64,000 bases of DNA from Cohnella fermenti (GCF_004801405.1 NZ_SSOB01000019.1:62001-126000), one strand, 5' to 3'; positions 36,688 through 45,440 are shown, numbered from the stretch's first letter. Made by a program: numbers and translations. Notes: generated from the sequence alone by a model not told the origin.

Positions 36688-38121
36688 TTACTTCAGGTAC
36701 GAATCGGCGTTCCACTCCGGATGGTTCTTGATCGCTTCGGACGCGTACTTCTTCAAGTCCTTGCCGTATTCGTTCAGGAATTCGTCCGCCGTAATGTGGC
36801 CGGCCATGTACTCCTGCTGCTTCTTGAACCAGTTGTCCTTCTGCTCCGCGGTGAACTCGTTGGCGAGGAAGTCGAGCTTGTCCTCGGTGCCGAACGAATC
36901 CATGATCGGCTGGAGAATGGCCGGCACTTCTACCCCGTCAACAACCGGGATCAGGTTCAGGTCGTCGGCCAGCACCTTGGCGCCTCCTTCGGGCGCGGTC
37001 ATGTATTGCAGGAACTCGAGCGAAGCGGCGTCGGCCTTGTTCTGCTGCGCGTTGCGGGTGATCGCGAAGCTTGGCGTCGAGCCGATCTTGTACTTGCGGC
37101 GCGAATCGCCGCCGTATTCGGAATAGCCCTTGTCCAGATACGGAATCGGAGCGATGCCGTAATTCACCGCGAACCCGCCCTCCTGATGCTGATTCGGGTA
37201 CCAGCTTCCGTTCAGCGCCATGGCCGACTTGCCTTCGTTGAAGATGCCTTCGAACTCCCAGCTCGCGCTGTTGAAGCCTTCGTTGAGGTACGGCACCAGA
37301 TCGCCGATGAAGCGCAGGTACTCCTTCAGCTCCGGGCTGATCTCGTTCACCTTGTCCTCCATGACGGCGATCGCCCACTCGTTCAGCTCGACCTTCCCGG
37401 ATTGGTTCAAGTCGAGCTCGGACAGCCGGGATTGCCACAGGTAGCCGAACAAGTCGCCCGCGAACCAGCCGATGTTCCAGTCGGTCGAATTCTGGATGCT
37501 GAACGGGACGTACCCGGCATCCTTCGCCTTCTTGGCGACGTCGAGGAATTCCGTGATGGTGGCAGGCGGAGAAGCGACCCCGATCTTGTCGAAAATATCC
37601 TTGTTGTAATAGAGATTCACCGTCACGACCTGATTCGGAATCCCGTACAGATGCGGGTTGTTCTCGTCCGAGCGATCGATGGCCGATTCGATCAGCCCCG
37701 GCAAGAAGGATTCCTTCCACGGCTTGTTCGTATAAGGGCTCACTTCGTCCAGATACGGCAGAATATCGACGATCCAGCCGTTCTTGTACGCATCGGCCAG
37801 CTTGCTCGTCCCGCTGATCACCTCGGGCTCGGAGGCCGCGATGAATTGCGTCTGCAGCCAATTCTCCGATTCCTGCGCCGGGATGTACTTCAAGGCCGCC
37901 TTGTTGCCCGATTGCGCATTGAAGCCGTCCACGATCTTCTGGTAAGCCGGCCAGGAATATTCGCCCTGGTTATGCATAACGGTGAAGGACACGGGGGCGG
38001 AATTCGCCGGAGAGCCTGCCGCCGTGCCGGAAGCTCCGCTCGGCTCGTTGTCGCCGCCGCAGGCGGACAATAGCGAAGCGGATACGGCCAAGGTTAAAGC
38101 GGTTGCGATCGATTTTCTCAT
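36688..38121 (-). CDS. ABC transporter sugar-binding lipoprotein (family 1)
   Basis: A 477-residue lipoprotein with lipobox LSAC (MRKSIATALTLAVSASLLSACGG), a short disordered linker, and the family 1 fold (VSFTVMHNQGEYSWPAYQKIVDGFNAQ ... ALKYIPAQESENWLQTQFIAASEPEVISG). ATG 38121 is chosen because it begins the signal peptide and follows GGGAGG; an upstream ATG at 38157 lies inside the operator palindrome. First gene of the mannoside import operon, directly behind a strong promoter and LacI-type operator. Confidence 0.93.
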   Translation of the reverse strand: MRKSIATALTLAVSASLLSACGGDNEPSGASGTAAGSPANSAPVSFTVMHNQGEYSWPAYQKIVDGFNAQSGNKAALKYIPAQESENWLQTQFIAASEPEVISGTSKLADAYKNGWIVDILPYLDEVSPYTNKPWKESFLPGLIESAIDRSDENNPHLYGIPNQVVTVNLYYNKDIFDKIGVASPPATITEFLDVAKKAKDAGYVPFSIQNSTDWNIGWFAGDLFGYLWQSRLSELDLNQSGKVELNEWAIAVMEDKVNEISPELKEYLRFIGDLVPYLNEGFNSASWEFEGIFNEGKSAMALNGSWYPNQHQEGGFAVNYGIAPIPYLDKGYSEYGGDSRRKYKIGSTPSFAITRNAQQNKADAASLEFLQYMTAPEGGAKVLADDLNLIPVVDGVEVPAILQPIMDSFGTEDKLDFLANEFTAEQKDNWFKKQQEYMAGHITADEFLNEYGKDLKKYASEAIKNHPEWNADSYLK

Positions 38122-38143
38122 TTTTGGGGTGCCTCCCTTTATG

Positions 38144-38197
38144 ATGTGAACGTTCACATTACGTTCCGATCATAAAACAGGCTGTAACCGTTGTCAA
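38144..38197 (-). promoter_or_regulatory. Strong sigma-A promoter with LacI-type operator for the mannoside operon
   Basis: On the minus strand TTGACA (38192-38197) and TATGAT (38169-38174) are exactly 17 bp apart. The perfect 16-bp palindrome ATGTGAACGTTCACAT (38144-38159) begins a few bases after the expected transcription start, the usual place for a LacI-family repressor to block elongation or open-complex formation. The regulator gene is divergent and adjacent. Confidence 0.8.
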
Positions 38198-38292
38198 TCC
38201 ATAATCCGGGATTTTATCGATTAAAATATCGCTGAACCGGCCAAGAAATTCGGAAAAAACCCGGATTTACAGGATATTCCTCCACGTCAAAA

Positions 38293-38306
38293 TGATACCG
38301 TTCACA
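38293..38306. promoter_or_regulatory. Second LacI-type operator
   Basis: TGATACCGTTCACA is the exact reverse complement of the sequence at 38378-38391 and shares the half site CGTTCACA with the palindrome at 38144-38159. It lies between the divergent promoters. Confidence 0.6.
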
Positions 38307-38377
38307 CAAGACCGCTGCTTCGTGAATGGGGTATATTTCAAAGAGCGGGCGCGGAATTGGGACAACCGGAGCCGCAA

Positions 38378-38391
38378 TGTGAACGGTATCA
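38378..38391. promoter_or_regulatory. Third LacI-type operator
   Basis: TGTGAACGGTATCA shares TGTGAACG and the terminal CA with the main palindrome. Its centre is 85 bp from that of the second site. It lies 133 bp before the regulator start and may serve autoregulation or looping. Confidence 0.6.
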
Positions 38392-38523
38392 CCAACAGCC
38401 GCAAGTAGGGACATAACAAGTAAAACCTTGTATTTTCGCGAAAAACGTATTAACCTAGGGAAGTAAACCGGATCGACAGGCATCCAGGATGTTAACGATC
38501 TCATGGAATAGGAGAAGCTTAGC

Positions 38524-39546
38524 ATGGCAAGTACCATCAACGACGTTGCCAGACTGGCGGGAGTGTCCCGGCAGACCGTGTCCCGGGTGATCAACGAGCC
38601 GACCCTCGTCAATCCGACGACACTTGAGAAAGTCCAGCGAGCCATTCACATACTCGACTATCATCCGAACATTACCGCGCGTTTCCTGGCCAACAAGAGG
38701 GTCAAGACGATCGGCTTGTTCATGCCGTTCACCTCGGATCAGGTCCGGCAGAATCTGTTCTTCTCGACGCTGTCCTCGGTTGTCTGCCAGTTCTGCTCCA
38801 AGCGGGACTTCATCATGCAGCTGTTCACCTCGCTGACGCGGGAGGATTCGGGCAAGCTGTTCGTGAAGCTCTACAAGGAGCGGCAGGTGGGCGGTCTTAT
38901 TCTGACCTGTCCTTCCGTCACCAACGAGGAGCTGATCAGCCTGATCACCGAGAAGATCCCGTTCATCATCGTCGGCAGACCGGGCATCCAGACGCAGCAG
39001 ATTCCGTATGTCGACGTCGACAATGTGATGGCCGGCCGTCTTGCCACCCGGCATCTGCTTGACTTCGGGCATCGGGAGATCGGCTTCCTGAACGGGCCGG
39101 CCAACATGACGCTGTCCGTCGACCTCCGCCAGGGCGTGTACGCCTGCGCGGCCGAGCATGGAGCCAAGACGAACATTCGCGAAGCCGAGACCGATCTGAC
39201 GTTTAACGTCGGGTATCAGGAGGCCATGAAGCTGCTGACTTCGCCGAGAAGGCCGACGGCGATCTTCACGGCCGACGATCTGCTCGCCATCGGCGTCAAG
39301 AAGGCGGCGGACGAGCTGGGGCTGCGAATTCCCGAGGATCTGTCCGTCATCAGCGGTGTCCAGACCGGTTGGGGCCACATCTTCCCCGGCATGCTCACCC
39401 ATATCGACACCCAGTTCGAGAAGCTGGGCGATCTGGCCGCCGAATACTTGGCGCACCTCATCGAGGAAGGCGAGAATGGCGGCCTGGCCCGCGTGCTCGA
39501 GGTCCGTCTTGTCGAAGGGCAGACGTGCGCCGAGGCGAAGGTGTAG
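38524..39546 (+). CDS. LacI-family transcriptional regulator of the mannoside operon
   Basis: A 340-residue regulator. The N-terminal helix-turn-helix and hinge helix are textbook (STINDVARLAGVSRQTVSRVINEPTLVNPTTLEKVQRAI, about residues 3-40; then LDYHPNITARFLANKRVKTIGL). A periplasmic-binding-like effector domain follows (VGGLILTCPS, FIIVGRP, VDVDNVMAGRLATRHLLDFGH, AIFTADDLLAIGVKKAADELG). ATG 38524 follows a GGAGAAG. It is divergent from the binding-protein operon and three related operators lie in the gap, so it probably represses that operon and itself until a sugar ligand binds. Confidence 0.93.
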   Translation: MASTINDVARLAGVSRQTVSRVINEPTLVNPTTLEKVQRAIHILDYHPNITARFLANKRVKTIGLFMPFTSDQVRQNLFFSTLSSVVCQFCSKRDFIMQLFTSLTREDSGKLFVKLYKERQVGGLILTCPSVTNEELISLITEKIPFIIVGRPGIQTQQIPYVDVDNVMAGRLATRHLLDFGHREIGFLNGPANMTLSVDLRQGVYACAAEHGAKTNIREAETDLTFNVGYQEAMKLLTSPRRPTAIFTADDLLAIGVKKAADELGLRIPEDLSVISGVQTGWGHIFPGMLTHIDTQFEKLGDLAAEYLAHLIEEGENGGLARVLEVRLVEGQTCAEAKV

Positions 39547-39582
39547 GCGACCGCCGGCCGCTTGCAATCGGCTGCAAGACGA

Positions 39583-39623
39583 CAAGCCCCGCTTCTCCGC
39601 GAATAACGGAGAGTCGGGGCTTG
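39583..39623. terminator. Bidirectional terminator after the LacI gene
   Basis: CAAGCCCCGCTTCTCCG pairs with CGGAGAGTCGGGGCTTG (two mismatched positions) around CGAATAA. It lies between the convergent LacI gene (+) and hydrolase gene (-). Confidence 0.75.
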
Positions 39624-39640
39624 CGGGCGTCGGTTTAAGT

Positions 39641-39706
39641 TGGAGGCTCGGAAGGAAGCTTGGATTGTGGTTTGGAATGAAGCTTGGATTGTGGCTCGGA
39701 TTGCAG
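39641..39706. repeat. Short 24-bp tandem repeat
   Basis: Two to three copies of a 24-bp unit starting GAAGCTTGGATTGTGG occur between the terminator and the end of the hydrolase gene. No coding role is seen. Confidence 0.6.
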
Positions 39707-39709
39707 CCC

Positions 39710-40465
39710 TCAGACGTGTCGACAGAACCACTCCAACGCATTGTCCCACATCTGTGGAATCATCCTGTGGGCGACCGGATGCTCGCGAATCGCCAGCCGC
39801 TCCGGGCAAGCCGCATACGTGTCCCGCAATTGCCGCTCGAACCGGCGCGCGCCATCCGGGGGCACGTGGCCGTCGTCGGCCCCGTTCTCGAACACGATCG
39901 CGGGACAATGGCCGTAGTGACCGATATTGGTCAGGGGATTGAAGCGGCGATAACAATTCCACGCATACGTATCGGGCTTGCTCGGGGTCTCGTCCGTTCC
40001 GGGCCGCAGCCAGTCGGGCGTCGAGATGCAGGCGGCCACCGCGACGATGCGGGGATCGAGACCGGCGGCGGCGACGGCGATGTCCCCTCCCATTGATATT
40101 CCGCCGACCACCGTTTTGCCGTCCGCGCCCAGCGACTCCGCCGCCCAGTCGAGGATGCGGGGAAGCTCGTCGATCGTGTTCGCCATCATCGGCCAGAAGT
40201 AACGGCGTTTGTTGGCGTGCACCTTGGGCCAGAAGGTCTCGGGAGCCTCGGGCATCCGTTCTCCGTGCTGGTACGTGTCGAAGCTGACGGCAAGGAAGCC
40301 CCGAGCGGCCAAGTCTTCCAGATACGGCACAAGATCGTCCTTGCGCCCGCCCATCCCGTTTAGCCAGACGGCCACATGGCCCGTTCGGTTGTCGCCCGGC
40401 TCGCACCAGATCACCGGAACATAATCGACGGTCGTGCGATGAATCTGACTATTGCTGCGAGTCAT
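39710..40465 (-). CDS. Alpha/beta hydrolase, dienelactone-hydrolase-like
   Basis: A 251-residue cytosolic hydrolase. The nucleophile elbow GGISMGGDIA holds the catalytic Ser, the Asp is likely in NGADDGHVP and the His in HPVAHRMIP near the C-terminus. An oxyanion-side motif VWLNGMGGRKDDLVPYLEDLAARGF precedes. The ATG at 40465 follows AGAAGGAA; an ATG at 40486 is also possible. It follows glycerate kinase by 52 bp on the same strand, so an esterase or lactonase acting on a sugar-acid ester or lactone is reasonable but unproven. Confidence 0.8.
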   Translation of the reverse strand: MTRSNSQIHRTTVDYVPVIWCEPGDNRTGHVAVWLNGMGGRKDDLVPYLEDLAARGFLAVSFDTYQHGERMPEAPETFWPKVHANKRRYFWPMMANTIDELPRILDWAAESLGADGKTVVGGISMGGDIAVAAAGLDPRIVAVAACISTPDWLRPGTDETPSKPDTYAWNCYRRFNPLTNIGHYGHCPAIVFENGADDGHVPPDGARRFERQLRDTYAACPERLAIREHPVAHRMIPQMWDNALEWFCRHV

Positions 40466-40517
40466 GGATAAATTCCTTCTTTCCATTGGAATGATTGGAG
40501 TCGGAACAATGAAAGAT

Positions 40518-41678
40518 TCAAGGATTCGTATCGGAAAAATTCGTTCTGCCCGCCCGGACGATGAGCTTCACGGCGTTGCGAACGGCCGCATGCAGATTCG
40601 CCTCCGCCCTCCGCAGCGCTTCATCGAGTCCGACCGGACGCGTAACCGTCGAGAAGCACCCCGCATAATGCGGCAGCAAGCGCTCCCACCCTTCGCCGAG
40701 ACTTCCCGACACGAGCAGCGCCGGCTTCCCTGCCGCTTCGGCAAGCCGGGCGACATAGAACGGAGCCTTGCCGGACAACGTCTGGCCGTCGCTGCTCCCT
40801 TCGCCCGTCACGACCCAGTCGGCGCCAGCGATCCTCGCTTGCAGGCCGCTCGCTTCCCCGACAACCCGGGCGCCCTGAACGATCTTGCCTCCCAGGTGAA
40901 GCAGCGCGAAGCCGATGCCTCCGGCCGCTCCAGCGCCGGGCTCATCGCCGAGATCGCTGCCGGACAGCGCCTTCATCTTCTCGGCATACGCCGACATCGC
41001 CGCCTCCAGGCGCTCGACGACGTCCTCGCCGGCCCCCTTCTGAGGCCCGAACACGCGAGTCGCCCCCCGTTGCCCCAGCAAGGGATTGTCGACGTCGGAA
41101 GCGATCAGGAACGAACAGGCCCCGATTCTCTCGTCCAGACAAGTCCAATCGATACGGTCAAGCTCGGGCAAGTCCCTCCCGAACCCGGGCAGTTCCTTGC
41201 CGCCGGCATTGTAGAAGCGCACGCCGAGAGCGGCCAGCATGCCGATTCCGCCGTCGTTCGTCGCGCTCCCTCCCAGTCCGACGACGAAGCTGCGCAAGCC
41301 AAGATCGAGCGCCGCCCGGATGGCGTCTCCCAGACCTCTGGAGGTGGCGTTAAGCGGATTGCGATCCGCTTCGCCCACCATCGGCAAGCCGAACAAGGAA
41401 GCCGCCTCCAGCACCGCGCACGGTCCGTCTTCCCGCTCGATAACGCCGAACCGGGCCGCGACCGGAATGCCGAGCGGCCCGGTCGCTTCCAGCTCGACGA
41501 CGCGGCCGTTCGTTGCGGCGACGATCGCCTCGACCGTGCCCTCGCCGCCGTCCGCCATCGGCACCCGGTCAATCTGCGCGCCCGGGAGCTCCGCCAGAAT
41601 CGCCCGCGACATCACTTCGCATACGCGCACGGCGCTCATCGTTCCTTTGTACGAATCCGGCGCCAGAACGAACCTCAT
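40518..41678 (-). CDS. glxK: Glycerate 2-kinase (GlxK/GarK family)
   Basis: A 386-residue kinase that phosphorylates D-glycerate, the product of glucarate, galactarate or glyoxylate breakdown. The family signature is clear: MRFVLAPDSYKGTMSAVRVCEVM at the N-terminus, VPMADGGEGTVEAIVAA, LRSFVVGLGGSATNDGGIGMLAALG, LIASDVDNPLLGQRGATRVFGPQKGA and DWVVTGEGSSDGQTLSGKAP. The ATG at 41678 follows GGAGAGAGG; a frame extension to 41714 lacks family likeness. It is divergent from cdaR, the usual regulator of glycerate-yielding sugar-diacid pathways. Confidence 0.93.
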   Translation of the reverse strand: MRFVLAPDSYKGTMSAVRVCEVMSRAILAELPGAQIDRVPMADGGEGTVEAIVAATNGRVVELEATGPLGIPVAARFGVIEREDGPCAVLEAASLFGLPMVGEADRNPLNATSRGLGDAIRAALDLGLRSFVVGLGGSATNDGGIGMLAALGVRFYNAGGKELPGFGRDLPELDRIDWTCLDERIGACSFLIASDVDNPLLGQRGATRVFGPQKGAGEDVVERLEAAMSAYAEKMKALSGSDLGDEPGAGAAGGIGFALLHLGGKIVQGARVVGEASGLQARIAGADWVVTGEGSSDGQTLSGKAPFYVARLAEAAGKPALLVSGSLGEGWERLLPHYAGCFSTVTRPVGLDEALRRAEANLHAAVRNAVKLIVRAGRTNFSDTNP

Positions 41679-41850
41679 GGCCTCTCTCCTCTCCGTTATG
41701 AATGCTTCCGTCATACATCAACGCTTCCATCATACATCCGATTCGGCGGTTCTTCATTAAGCGTAACAACCAAATTTTATCGATGGAATCATCTATTTAT
41801 TGTATGCTAAGTACATCAATTATCGTATACCGGGAAGCGGGGCATGGAGA

Positions 41851-42987
41851 GTGCTGACGAAGGAATTGGCCGAATGGATCGTTGGGGAGACGATGGAGCG
41901 GCTGAATCGGAACATCAATCTCTTCGACGGAGACGGCGTCGTTCTGGCCAGCGGAGATCGGGAGCGAATCGGGCAGGTCCACGAGGCGGCACGGGAGGCG
42001 ATTCGGCACAATAAGACCTGCCTGGTCGAAGAGAAAACTCGAACGAGATGGAAGGGCACACAGGTCGGCATCAACCTGCCTATCGTTTATGACGGGGTTG
42101 TCGTCGGCGCCGTCGGCATCACGGGGCAGCCGGAGGACGTCAAGCCGTTCGGAGAGCTGGTCAAGATGACCGCCGAGCTCATGCTGAGGCAGCAGCAGTC
42201 CGAGCTGCAGAGGAATTGGCGCCAGTTCGTGGCGGACCGCGTGACGGACGAGCTGCTCGAAGGCGGAACGGCGGCGACGCCGGCCGACATCAACGGTCGG
42301 CTGCGGCCGCTCTCCTTCGCGCTGCATCCGCCCTACCAGGTTGCCACGGTCCGAGCGGCGCGCCCGGACCGCGGCGGCGAGGCAGATGCGCGGCTGCTGC
42401 AATCGCTCTCCCGCCGGTTCGCCGGCATGGCGTTGGTCAGCCAGCGACAGGCCGGCGAATGGACGATCCTGTTCGCCCGGCAGACACCCGACCGCGTCAA
42501 GAGATCGCTTGAGGGCCTGTCCTCCCTCGGCGCAGACGGCTCGCCCGGGAACGAGCCCTTCGTCGTCGGCGTCGGCGGCCGCGTGGACGAGCTCCGGCTC
42601 CTTCCGGACAGCCGCCGGGAGAGCCAAGCGATCCTGAAGCTCGTCCCGGAGGAGGGGAGCGGCATCGTCTACTACGAGGATCGGGTGTGGGAAGCGGTAA
42701 TCGCGGAGATCTCCCCCGCCTCCAAGCGCAAGCTGATCGACAGCTACCTCCCCCATCTGCCGCCGAAGGCGCGGGAGACCCTCGATTGCTTGTTCCGATG
42801 CGGCTTGAACATGGCCGTCGCCGCGAGAGAGCTGGGCATTCACCGCAACACGATGATCTACCGGCTGGAACAAGTCAAGTCGGCCACCGGCTGCAACCCC
42901 CAGCACTTCAGGGACGCCTTGACGCTGCAGCTTGTGCTGTGGCTGATCAAGCAGGAATCTTCGCAGCCGGAAGAAGCGCCCGAATAA
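41851..42987 (+). CDS. cdaR: Sugar-diacid utilisation regulator CdaR
   Basis: A 378-residue activator. An N-terminal diacid-recognition domain (LTKELAEWIVGETMERLNRNINLFDGDGVVLASGDRERIGQVHEAA; ...GVNLPIVYDGVVVGAVGITGQPEDV-like) is followed by a middle GGDEF-like region and a C-terminal PucR-type helix-turn-helix (LDCLFRCGLNMAVAARELGIHRNTMIYRLEQVKSATGCNPQ). It responds to glucarate, galactarate or glycerate and probably drives glxK. The start is taken as GTG 41851, which gives the family's usual (M)LTKELAE start after a GGGG/GGAG stretch; the frame also opens from TTG 41800. Confidence 0.88.
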   Translation: MLTKELAEWIVGETMERLNRNINLFDGDGVVLASGDRERIGQVHEAAREAIRHNKTCLVEEKTRTRWKGTQVGINLPIVYDGVVVGAVGITGQPEDVKPFGELVKMTAELMLRQQQSELQRNWRQFVADRVTDELLEGGTAATPADINGRLRPLSFALHPPYQVATVRAARPDRGGEADARLLQSLSRRFAGMALVSQRQAGEWTILFARQTPDRVKRSLEGLSSLGADGSPGNEPFVVGVGGRVDELRLLPDSRRESQAILKLVPEEGSGIVYYEDRVWEAVIAEISPASKRKLIDSYLPHLPPKARETLDCLFRCGLNMAVAARELGIHRNTMIYRLEQVKSATGCNPQHFRDALTLQLVLWLIKQESSQPEEAPE

Positions 42988-42994
42988 CCTCCCT

Positions 42995-43912
42995 CTACTC
43001 TTCGCTCACCATTTTATTCGTAAGCGTTCCAAGCTTCTCGATCTCGATCGACACGGTGTCGCCTGCCTTGAGATACACTTGCCGCTCCGGGGGATAGCCG
43101 AGCACAACGCCCTCGGGCGTCCCCGTCAGGATGAGGTCTCCCGGAACAAGCGTCATGCACTCGGAGATATAGCTGACAAGCTCGGCACAATCGAAAATCA
43201 TGTCCGACGTGTTGGAGAGCTGGCGAACCTCCCCGTTCACCGTACACTTGATGCTGAGGCGGTTCGGGTCCCCTACTTCATCCGCCGTTACCAGGTACGG
43301 GCCGAGGGGAGAGAACTTGTCGCAGGACTTGCCCGCCAGCCACTGCTGCGTGCGCAGCTGCAGATCCCGGGCGGACAGATCGTTGACATTGCAGTATCCG
43401 AATACGTAATCCAGCGCTTCTTCCTTGGGCACGTACTTCGCCGTCTTGCCGATGACGATCACAAGCTCCGCTTCGTAATCGACCTTGCTCGACACCTTCG
43501 GCAGCGGAATCTCCTCACCGTGGCTCGCAAGCGTGTTGTTGAACTTGTTGAACAAGATCGGATAGACCGGCAGCTCGGCGTTCGTCTCCTCCGCGTGCTT
43601 GCGGTAGTTCAGCCCGACGCAGATGATCTTGTTCGGATGAGTCACGCAAGGTCCGAGGTTCAGGCTCGATTGTTGCTTCATATAATTATCGCGGTCAGAA
43701 GCGTCCGTCGCCGCTGCGACGAATGCTTCCAGTGCGGTCAGTGCGGCATCTCCGCCCTCGATCACCTGCTGGACGGTTGCCGGAATGCCGGCGCTCTCAC
43801 TCTTGTTCCCACGAACGGCCAAGGCCGCCGCGACATCCAGAACGCTCTCTTCATCCCCGATATGCACACCCAGCTTATAAGTGCCGTTCTCTTCAAAATT
43901 CAGCAGTCTCAT
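42995..43912 (-). CDS. Fumarylacetoacetate hydrolase (FAH) family protein
   Basis: A 305-residue metal-dependent C-C hydrolase or isomerase. The FAH core has CVGLNYRKHAEETN, PILFNKFNNTLASHGEEIPLP, VDYEAELVIVIG (metal-binding Glu pair), YCNVNDLSARDLQLR and LVPGDLILTGTPEGV. In sugar-acid loci such enzymes cut 2,4-diketo-3-deoxy acids of the L-rhamnonate or L-fuconate type into pyruvate and a hydroxy acid; the partner SDR gene upstream supports that. The gene ends 7 bp from the convergent cdaR gene and begins 41 bp after the SDR gene, so SDR-FAH is an operon. Confidence 0.9.
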   Translation of the reverse strand: MRLLNFEENGTYKLGVHIGDEESVLDVAAALAVRGNKSESAGIPATVQQVIEGGDAALTALEAFVAAATDASDRDNYMKQQSSLNLGPCVTHPNKIICVGLNYRKHAEETNAELPVYPILFNKFNNTLASHGEEIPLPKVSSKVDYEAELVIVIGKTAKYVPKEEALDYVFGYCNVNDLSARDLQLRTQQWLAGKSCDKFSPLGPYLVTADEVGDPNRLSIKCTVNGEVRQLSNTSDMIFDCAELVSYISECMTLVPGDLILTGTPEGVVLGYPPERQVYLKAGDTVSIEIEKLGTLTNKMVSEE

Positions 43913-43953
43913 TCTCTTCAGCTCTCCTCTATCGGTTGCGAATAATGATGAAT

Positions 43954-44727
43954 TTACGCGTTCTTGCCGAATACGGCGCCGCCGTCGATATAGAGCGGAG
44001 AGCCCATCATGAACTTCGACTCGTCCGAGGCCAGGAATACGGCAGCTTGCGCGACATCCTCCGGGCTTCCCAGCTCTTCGCTAAGCTGGCGCTTCTTGAT
44101 CGAAGCGATCGCCGCTTCCGGATCGTCGTAGGACGACTTCAGGTACTGCTCCACGAACGGCGTCAGAATTGTCCCCGGCAGCAGGGCGTTGACGCGAATC
44201 CCGTACGACACATAGTCTACCTGCATCGACTTCGTCAGCGCAAGCACCGCCCCCTTCGAAGCTGAATAGGACGCCCGCTTCGCGAGACCGATCTCGGCGA
44301 CGCAGGAGGACATATTAATGATGACTCCCGACTTCTGCTGCATCATCGACGGTAGGACAACCTTACTTGGCAAGTACACGCCGCGGATGTTCACCCGGAT
44401 CACCCGATCCCAGTCGTCCGGCTCCACCTCATGCAACGCGCCGACGCCGCTGATGCCGGCATTATTGAACAGAACGTCGATGCGGCCGAACTGCGCGAGC
44501 GCACGCTCGACCATGCTCTGCACAGACAGCGGGTCCGTGACGTCCGCCCCGATCGCCGCCGCCGTTCCCCCCGCCTCCCGAATGCGCTCTGCCGTCTCCT
44601 CCGCTTTGGCCTCGTCCAGATCGTTGACGACAACCGCTGCGCCTTCTCCGGCGAAAGCAAGCGCGGAGCATCTCCCAATCCCGGAGCCGGCTCCGGTGAT
44701 CAGCGCGATTTTCCCGTTTAATCGCAT
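43954..44727 (-). CDS. Short-chain dehydrogenase/reductase (classical SDR)
   Basis: A 257-residue NAD(P)-dependent oxidoreductase. The cofactor motif TGAGSGIG is at about residues 12-19, an Asp in VVNDLDEAKA favours NAD, NNAGISG follows, and the catalytic Ser-Tyr-Lys set is in NMSSC and YSASK, with PGTILTPF downstream. It probably oxidises a sugar, deoxy-sugar acid or lactone in the pathway of the FAH enzyme. The ATG at 44727 is taken because GGAGG sits eight bases upstream; ATG 44742 gives five more residues. First gene of the operon, behind a promoter covered by two palindromes. Confidence 0.9.
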   Translation of the reverse strand: MRLNGKIALITGAGSGIGRCSALAFAGEGAAVVVNDLDEAKAEETAERIREAGGTAAAIGADVTDPLSVQSMVERALAQFGRIDVLFNNAGISGVGALHEVEPDDWDRVIRVNIRGVYLPSKVVLPSMMQQKSGVIINMSSCVAEIGLAKRASYSASKGAVLALTKSMQVDYVSYGIRVNALLPGTILTPFVEQYLKSSYDDPEAAIASIKKRQLSEELGSPEDVAQAAVFLASDESKFMMGSPLYIDGGAVFGKNA

Positions 44728-44770
44728 AGTTGCGGCCTCCATATTCTCTTGTTTGATTCTCGTTTTGCGG

Positions 44771-44803
44771 TTTATTATAATAAACTAAGTTTAATATATT
44801 AAA
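44771..44803 (-). promoter_or_regulatory. SDR-FAH promoter overlaid by two AT palindromes
   Basis: On the minus strand TTAATA (44797-44802) and TATAAT (44774-44779) are 17 bp apart. Two perfect 14-bp palindromes, TTTAATATATTAAA (44790-44803) and TTTATTATAATAAA (44771-44784), cover the two hexamers, with centres 19 bp apart. A repressor, possibly the IclR-type protein coded upstream, could bind both. Confidence 0.5.
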
Positions 44804-44925
44804 ATAATATCATCCCCGTTGCTGCAGAGCAACTAAAATTTCCATGTTCGCCCGCTCACCCTCACCCCGCAAGACAACTCCTCCCTCCTCGACCGCCGAT
44901 CGTTACCGCCGACTGTTGCGATTTT

Positions 44926-44941
44926 ATGCGAAATTTCGCAT
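44926..44941. repeat. Single perfect palindrome of the dispersed element type
   Basis: ATGCGAAATTTCGCAT is a perfect 16-bp palindrome followed by TCGTCGG, like the first module of the four-hairpin element but with the GAAATTTC core of the 51-bp tandem array. The surrounding stretch 44804-45180 has no gene and nothing else recognisable. Confidence 0.6.
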
Positions 44942-45183
44942 TCGTCGGTCCCGCCACCGTCCAGCATCAGCCGACGCGTTCGGCTTGTTGGCGAGTCGGT
45001 GAGCCGACGAGTCGTTTTCCATATTATGGTCATAAGAAAGAAGCTATTCCCCTTCTGAACCCTTATGCCTCTTCTCCCCTTGGATCAGGAACTTCCGCTT
45101 GCCGATCCTGCCCTTTGCTCTTGGGTCAGCTCATTTCCCTTGCACCTCCTTATCCTGAGCGAAAGGGAGAAGAAACCTAATGC

Positions 45184-45246
45184 CGCCAGAGGGGGAGAAG
45201 GTGCGAGGGGAGGAGGTGCGAGGGGAGAAGGCGCGGGGGGGAGGAG
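45184..45246. repeat. Purine-rich tandem repeat
   Basis: About four imperfect copies of a 15-bp unit close to GGTGCGAGGGGAGGA. It stands in the long gene-free stretch between the SDR and IclR genes. Two tight hairpins follow at 45305-45319 (CTCCCG-CTC-CGGGAG) and 45320-45334 (CCCCTA-TCG-TAGGGG) without a T run. Confidence 0.6.
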
Positions 45247-45440
45247 TTGCCGCGTACGGAAGCATGGCAAGCGGATCTCTCTAGGCGTTGAGCGCGGCGC
45301 TCCTCTCCCGCTCCGGGAGCCCCTATCGTAGGGGGATAACCGTTCGGGTTGTCATAGCGGTTTTTCGCATAAGGAAGACGGTCGAGACATCGCGCCCTGA
45401 CCGTTCCACCCAATGCTGTTCGTACCTCCGGTCCGCCGGC

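Noticed and set aside
34884-36731. 615-residue plus-strand frame across the mannoside permeases
   Set aside because: Antisense shadow rich in His, Arg and Gln; the minus-strand permeases carry clear EAA loops.
44833-45331. Possible small genes in the long gap before the IclR gene
   Set aside because: Frames are short, lack start signals and overlap purine repeats and hairpins; no family likeness.
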